From positions 62,001-126,000 of the forward strand of contig BNBX01000010.1 in the NCBI GenBank assembly GCA_014656175.1: a DNA stretch of 64,000 nt, given 5' to 3'. A model generated the notes under the pieces. It made no database searches and was not told where the DNA came from. It was given only the letters and a program-made list of their open reading frames with translations. The translations under genes and the position numbers were made by a program. This document shows, piece by piece, positions 60,713 through 64,000 of the stretch; positions within the stretch are counted from its first letter, which is position 1, and each line of letters starts with the position of its first letter. The stretch is from Streptomyces werraensis. Lineage in GTDB: Bacteria; Actinomycetota; Actinomycetes; Streptomycetales; Streptomycetaceae.

Positions 60713-61306
60713 ATGACGGTTATGGCAGAACGTGGGTCGTCCCAGTTGTCGGTGGACATGTTCGAGCGGATCGCGGAGTTCGCCGAACGTGAGGACGAGA
60801 CCGTCAGGTTCGAGTTCATCAACGGACGGATCGGGCTCAGGAAAGTGACCAACGGCAACCACGGCGCGATCATCATGTGGCTCGTCCGTCGGTGCATGCA
60901 GGCCAGGCCCGAACTCGATCTCAGCCCGGTGCAAGGGCTGAAGGTGGAGTCCTACCGCAAGGGCCGGGCCCTGCCGGACGCGGTGCTCGCCCCCGTCGCC
61001 CACTTCGCGGGCCAGGGGGACTGGGCAGACACCGAGGGCGTGCTGATGACGGTGGAGGTCACCTCTTTCGACTCGGACACGCACGATCGCGACCGTGTGG
61101 AGAAACCCCAGGCCTACGCCGAGTCAGGGATCCCCGTCTATCTGCTGATCGACCGCGACCGCCGTTCCGTCCTCGTACACAGTGACCCGGACCCGGTGGT
61201 CGGCTACCGGAACGTCCTGAAGCGCCGGTTGGGTCAGAAGGTCGTGCTTCCCGACCCCGTCGGAATCGAGTTGGACACCGAGGAGCTCAAGCCGTACATG
61301 GACTGA
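60713..61306 (+). CDS. Uma2-family (PD-(D/E)XK-like) protein
   Basis: The protein has 197 residues. RFEFINGRIGLRKVTNGNHG, then LPDAVLAPVAHFAG and MTVEVTSFDSDTHDRDRVEK followed by YLLIDRDRRSVLVHSD, fit the Uma2 fold, with Asp and Glu-x-Lys-type positions (VEVTS). These proteins are abundant in Streptomyces and their role is unknown. GGAGGGAG precedes the ATG. Confidence 0.87.
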   Translation: MTVMAERGSSQLSVDMFERIAEFAEREDETVRFEFINGRIGLRKVTNGNHGAIIMWLVRRCMQARPELDLSPVQGLKVESYRKGRALPDAVLAPVAHFAGQGDWADTEGVLMTVEVTSFDSDTHDRDRVEKPQAYAESGIPVYLLIDRDRRSVLVHSDPDPVVGYRNVLKRRLGQKVVLPDPVGIELDTEELKPYMD

Positions 61307-61360
61307 CCCCCCCCGCTGCCCCGGTGCGGGGTGTCGGGGAGGGAGCCCGGGCGGGTGGAG

Positions 61361-63022
61361 CTACTTCGTCTCCAGGTCCCGTCGGCGGAAGCCGGTCAGG
61401 CCCAGCCACAGCAGGGCGACGGCCACGACGGTCAGCAGGAACAGCGGGGTCCAGCGCATGTCGGCGGCGGGCAGGCGGGGGATGTGGCCGAAGGGGGAGA
61501 GGTTGTTCATCCAGTCCGGGAACCGGAGGATCTGGCCGAGATAACCGACCACGAACGCGTACACCGGCACGGCCCAGGCCGCCTGGCTCGCCCGGGGGAA
61601 CCAGCCGAAGAGGACCACCGCCACGCCGACCGTGACCCACAGGGCCGGTGCGTACGCGAGGGCCGCGCCCGTCAGGTCGGGCACCAGCCCGGCGTCACCG
61701 GTCGAGGCCGCGCCCGCCAGGCCGAAGCCGAGCCCGGCCAGCAGCAGGACGACCGTGCCGCCGCCCATGGCCACCGCCAGATGGCCGCCGACCCAGCGGG
61801 AGCGTGAGAGGCCGGTGGCGAGCAGGGGCTCGGCGCGGCCCGCCGTCTCCTCGGAACGGGGCCGCAGGGCCGCCATCACGACGTACACCGACGCCACGAC
61901 CGTCAGGACGACCATGACCATCGAGGCGAAGGACTCGGCGACGCTCGCCCCGCCGATGCGCTCCAGGGCCTCCTCGAGCTCGTCGATGCCCGTCAGCATG
62001 TCCTCGGCGTCCCCGAGGATCGACCCGTACATCGCGCCCATCAGGAACAGGCCGGCGCCGAAGCCGGCCAGCATCCCCCGGTGCAGGCGCAGGGCGAAGC
62101 CGACCGGTGTGGTGAGCGCGGCGGAGGCGGTGGGGCTGCCCGGTTTCTGCGGACGCAGTCCCGTGCCCACGTCCCGGCGGGTGGAGAGCCGGAAGCCCGC
62201 CGCCGCGCACCCCGCCGCGCACAGCAGGCACAGCAGCAACGGCCACCAGCGGTCGTCGACGTACGGGTAGCTGCGCTGCACCCAGCCGATCGGGGACAGC
62301 CAGGACAGGGTGTCGTTCGTGCCGCTGTCGCCGGCGGCGCGCAGCACGTAGGCGATGCCGATGACCGCGAGCGCCGTTCCGGACGCGCCGCGCGTGTGCG
62401 CGGTGAACTGGACGGTGACCGCGGCGACGGCGGCGAAGACGAGACCGGCGGCGGCGTGGGCGAAGCCGTAGACCAGCGAGCCGCTCGCGTCGACCCCCTC
62501 CAGACCCAGGCCGGTCAGGCCGAGGGCCAGCAGCAGCGCGAGTGCGAGGTTGGCCAGGGCGGCGACGGCCAGGGCGGCGGCGAGGTGGGCGTGCCGGCCG
62601 ACGACGGCCGAGCGCACCAGCTCGGCGCGGCCCGTCTCCTCCTCCGCGCGGGTGTGCCGTGTGACGACCAGCACGCTCATGAGGCCGACGAGGACGGCCG
62701 TGAAGCCGATCATCTGGTGGCTGAGGAGGGAGCCGAAGCCGTCGTCGGTGAGGTAGTGGCGGGGGCCGGACATGGCCAGGCCGGCCGGGCTGTCCACGCT
62801 TCTGACGGCGTTCGCCCGGTCCTCCGGGTCGCTGTACAGCGTCCTGAAGCTGTTCGCCGTCATGAGGGTGGAGAGGAACAGGGCCAGGATCCACACGGGG
62901 AGCCGGATCCGGTCCCGGCGCAGGGCGAAGCGGATCAGGGTCCGGGTGCCTGCCAGCGCGTTGCCGCCCGCGACCGGTGCGGCGGGCGCCCGGGTGCCGG
63001 GGTCGGCGGTGACGGAGGTCAT
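61361..63022 (-). CDS. ABC exporter permease (polyketide-antibiotic/ABC-2 type)
   Basis: The protein has 553 residues with about 12 membrane helices in two similar halves. It starts TSVTADPGTRAPAAP and then LIRFALRRDRIRLPVWILAL, typical of the Streptomyces permease annotated as polyketide antibiotic transporter. Its ATG overlaps the stop codon of the ATPase gene (ATGA). It probably forms an exporter with that ATPase; the cargo is unknown. Confidence 0.9.
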   Translation of the reverse strand: MTSVTADPGTRAPAAPVAGGNALAGTRTLIRFALRRDRIRLPVWILALFLSTLMTANSFRTLYSDPEDRANAVRSVDSPAGLAMSGPRHYLTDDGFGSLLSHQMIGFTAVLVGLMSVLVVTRHTRAEEETGRAELVRSAVVGRHAHLAAALAVAALANLALALLLALGLTGLGLEGVDASGSLVYGFAHAAAGLVFAAVAAVTVQFTAHTRGASGTALAVIGIAYVLRAAGDSGTNDTLSWLSPIGWVQRSYPYVDDRWWPLLLCLLCAAGCAAAGFRLSTRRDVGTGLRPQKPGSPTASAALTTPVGFALRLHRGMLAGFGAGLFLMGAMYGSILGDAEDMLTGIDELEEALERIGGASVAESFASMVMVVLTVVASVYVVMAALRPRSEETAGRAEPLLATGLSRSRWVGGHLAVAMGGGTVVLLLAGLGFGLAGAASTGDAGLVPDLTGAALAYAPALWVTVGVAVVLFGWFPRASQAAWAVPVYAFVVGYLGQILRFPDWMNNLSPFGHIPRLPAADMRWTPLFLLTVVAVALLWLGLTGFRRRDLETK

Positions 63023-63984
63023 CGCGCTTCTCCGTCCGTGCCCTGTCCGGTGGCGTGCCCGTCGACGCCGGTGCCGTGCCCGTTGGCGGCCAGCTCGTCG
63101 TCGTAGTGGCGCAGCATCAGCTCCTCCAGGGTCGGCGGGTGGCTGACCAGGCTGCGGACGCCGAGGTCGGTGAGCGCGCGGACGGCGGCGCCGACCTGGG
63201 CGCCGTCGACGGTGAAGCGGATCCGGCCGGTGGCCTCGTCGACGGTCCGCAGGTCGTGGACGCCGGGCAGGCGGGCGAGGTCCGCCGCGGGCCGTTCGGT
63301 CTCCGCCTCGACGGTGGTGCGGGTCAGATGACGCAGCTCACCGAGGGTGCCGGTCTGCACGGTCCGGCCCTGGCGGACGATGCTCACCCGGTCGGCGAGC
63401 TTCTCCACCTGGGCCAGGATGTGGCTGGAGAGCAGCACCGTCCGCCCGGCGGCCTTGGCCTCGGCGATGACGTCCTGGAAGACGACCTCCATCAGCGGGT
63501 CGAGCCCCGCGGTCGGCTCGTCCAGCAGCAGCAGTTCGGCGTCGGAGGCGAGCGCGGCGACGATGGCGACCTTCTGCCGGTTGCCCTTGGAGTAGGCGCG
63601 GCCCTTCTTGGTCGGGTCGAGGTCGAACCGCTCGACGAGTTCGGCGCGGCGCCGCTCGTCGAGCCCCCCGCGCAGCCGGGCCAGCAGGTCGATGGCCTCG
63701 CCGCCGGTCAGCCCCGGCCACAGCTCCACGTCACCGGGGACATAGGCGAGACGGCGGTGCAGCGCCACGGCGTCGCGCCACGGATCCTGCCCCAGCACCT
63801 CGGCGGTGCCGGAGTCGGCGCGCAGCAGACCGAGCAGCACGCGGATGGTGGTCGACTTGCCTGCGCCGTTGGGGCCGAGGAAACCGTGGACCTCGCCGGT
63901 CTCGACGCTCAGGTCCAGCCCGTCCAGTGCGTGGGTCCGGCCGAACGACTTGCGCAGCCCGGACACGGAGATGGCCTTCGTCAT
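63019..63984 (-). CDS. ABC transporter ATP-binding protein
   Basis: The protein has 321 residues from the ATG at 63984. Walker A GPNGAGKSTTIRVLLGLLRA, Walker B LLLLDEPTAGLDP and the H-loop LLSSHILAQ are intact. The signature is the degenerate YSKGNRQKV in place of LSGGQ, which is common in drug-type exporters. A C-terminal DUF4162-like region of about 80 residues follows. It is the upstream gene of the pair; any TetR-type regulator would lie beyond the right edge. Confidence 0.94.
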   Translation of the reverse strand: MTKAISVSGLRKSFGRTHALDGLDLSVETGEVHGFLGPNGAGKSTTIRVLLGLLRADSGTAEVLGQDPWRDAVALHRRLAYVPGDVELWPGLTGGEAIDLLARLRGGLDERRRAELVERFDLDPTKKGRAYSKGNRQKVAIVAALASDAELLLLDEPTAGLDPLMEVVFQDVIAEAKAAGRTVLLSSHILAQVEKLADRVSIVRQGRTVQTGTLGELRHLTRTTVEAETERPAADLARLPGVHDLRTVDEATGRIRFTVDGAQVGAAVRALTDLGVRSLVSHPPTLEELMLRHYDDELAANGHGTGVDGHATGQGTDGEAR

Positions 63985-64000
63985 GCTGCGCAACGTACGC

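Overview
The window is high-GC actinobacterial chromosome, almost certainly Streptomyces. Codons are strongly GC-biased at third positions, GTG/TTG starts and 1-8 bp gene overlaps are common, and the gene set is typical of the genus: HspR-type heat-shock control, WhiJ-like XRE/DUF397 regulators, LAL regulators and NarL-type two-component pairs. I see no tRNA, rRNA, IS element, prophage integrase or CRISPR array.

Region 1 (1-18.1 kb) is most of an extracellular contractile injection system (eCIS) of the Streptomyces type. A leftward block encodes sheath, tube, a tail-chaperone-like protein, DUF6760, a 1108-residue disordered repeat protein, a second tube-like protein, a LysM tube adaptor, a VgrG-like spike and a gp25 baseplate protein cut by the left edge. 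To its right lie a rightward single-pass membrane protein with a ricin-type lectin domain, then a leftward AAA+ ATPase and DUF4255 protein. Two divergent regulators close the cluster: a response-regulator-like LuxR protein and a 976-residue LAL regulator. The LAL gene carries the only in-frame TTA codon I found in the window, which suggests bldA (developmental) control.

Region 2 (18.1-34.7 kb) holds a membrane Fe-S oxidoreductase (HdrD/EtfD-like), a polyprenyl-phosphate sugar-phosphate transferase, the dnaK-grpE-dnaJ-hspR operon with two HAIR operators, and clpB with its own HAIR. Between hspR and clpB is an accessory-looking segment: an orphan sugar-binding lipoprotein, three paralogous TrmB-like/LuxR regulators, a small exported peptide gene, and a shortened Rieske-like protein lacking the cluster ligands. 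I regard this peptide-regulator cassette as the best candidate for an undescribed system.

Region 3 (34.7-49.2 kb) holds YbjN and SCO4225-like proteins, a WhiJ-like module (ATPase, XRE-DUF5753, DUF397), a winged-helix protein, an aminotransferase, a Cys/Gly-rich small membrane protein, DUF2617, a membrane-fused spermidine synthase, a CoxG-like protein, aldose epimerase, pyrE, fba, an MFS exporter and DUF3151.

Region 4 (49.3-64 kb) encodes a kynurenine route from tryptophan to anthranilate (kynA, kynU, formamidase-like hydrolase). It continues with an overlapping DUF1023 hydrolase-acyltransferase-histidine kinase-response regulator operon, a second paralogous two-component pair, a VOC protein, a cytochrome P450, a Uma2 protein and an ABC exporter running off the right edge.

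From memory of S. coelicolor gene numbers, regions 2-4 correspond to about SCO3636-SCO3673, while eCIS genes there lie near SCO4242-SCO4263. The eCIS therefore seems to sit at a different place in this genome, with the junction in a 62-bp convergent intergenic gap.
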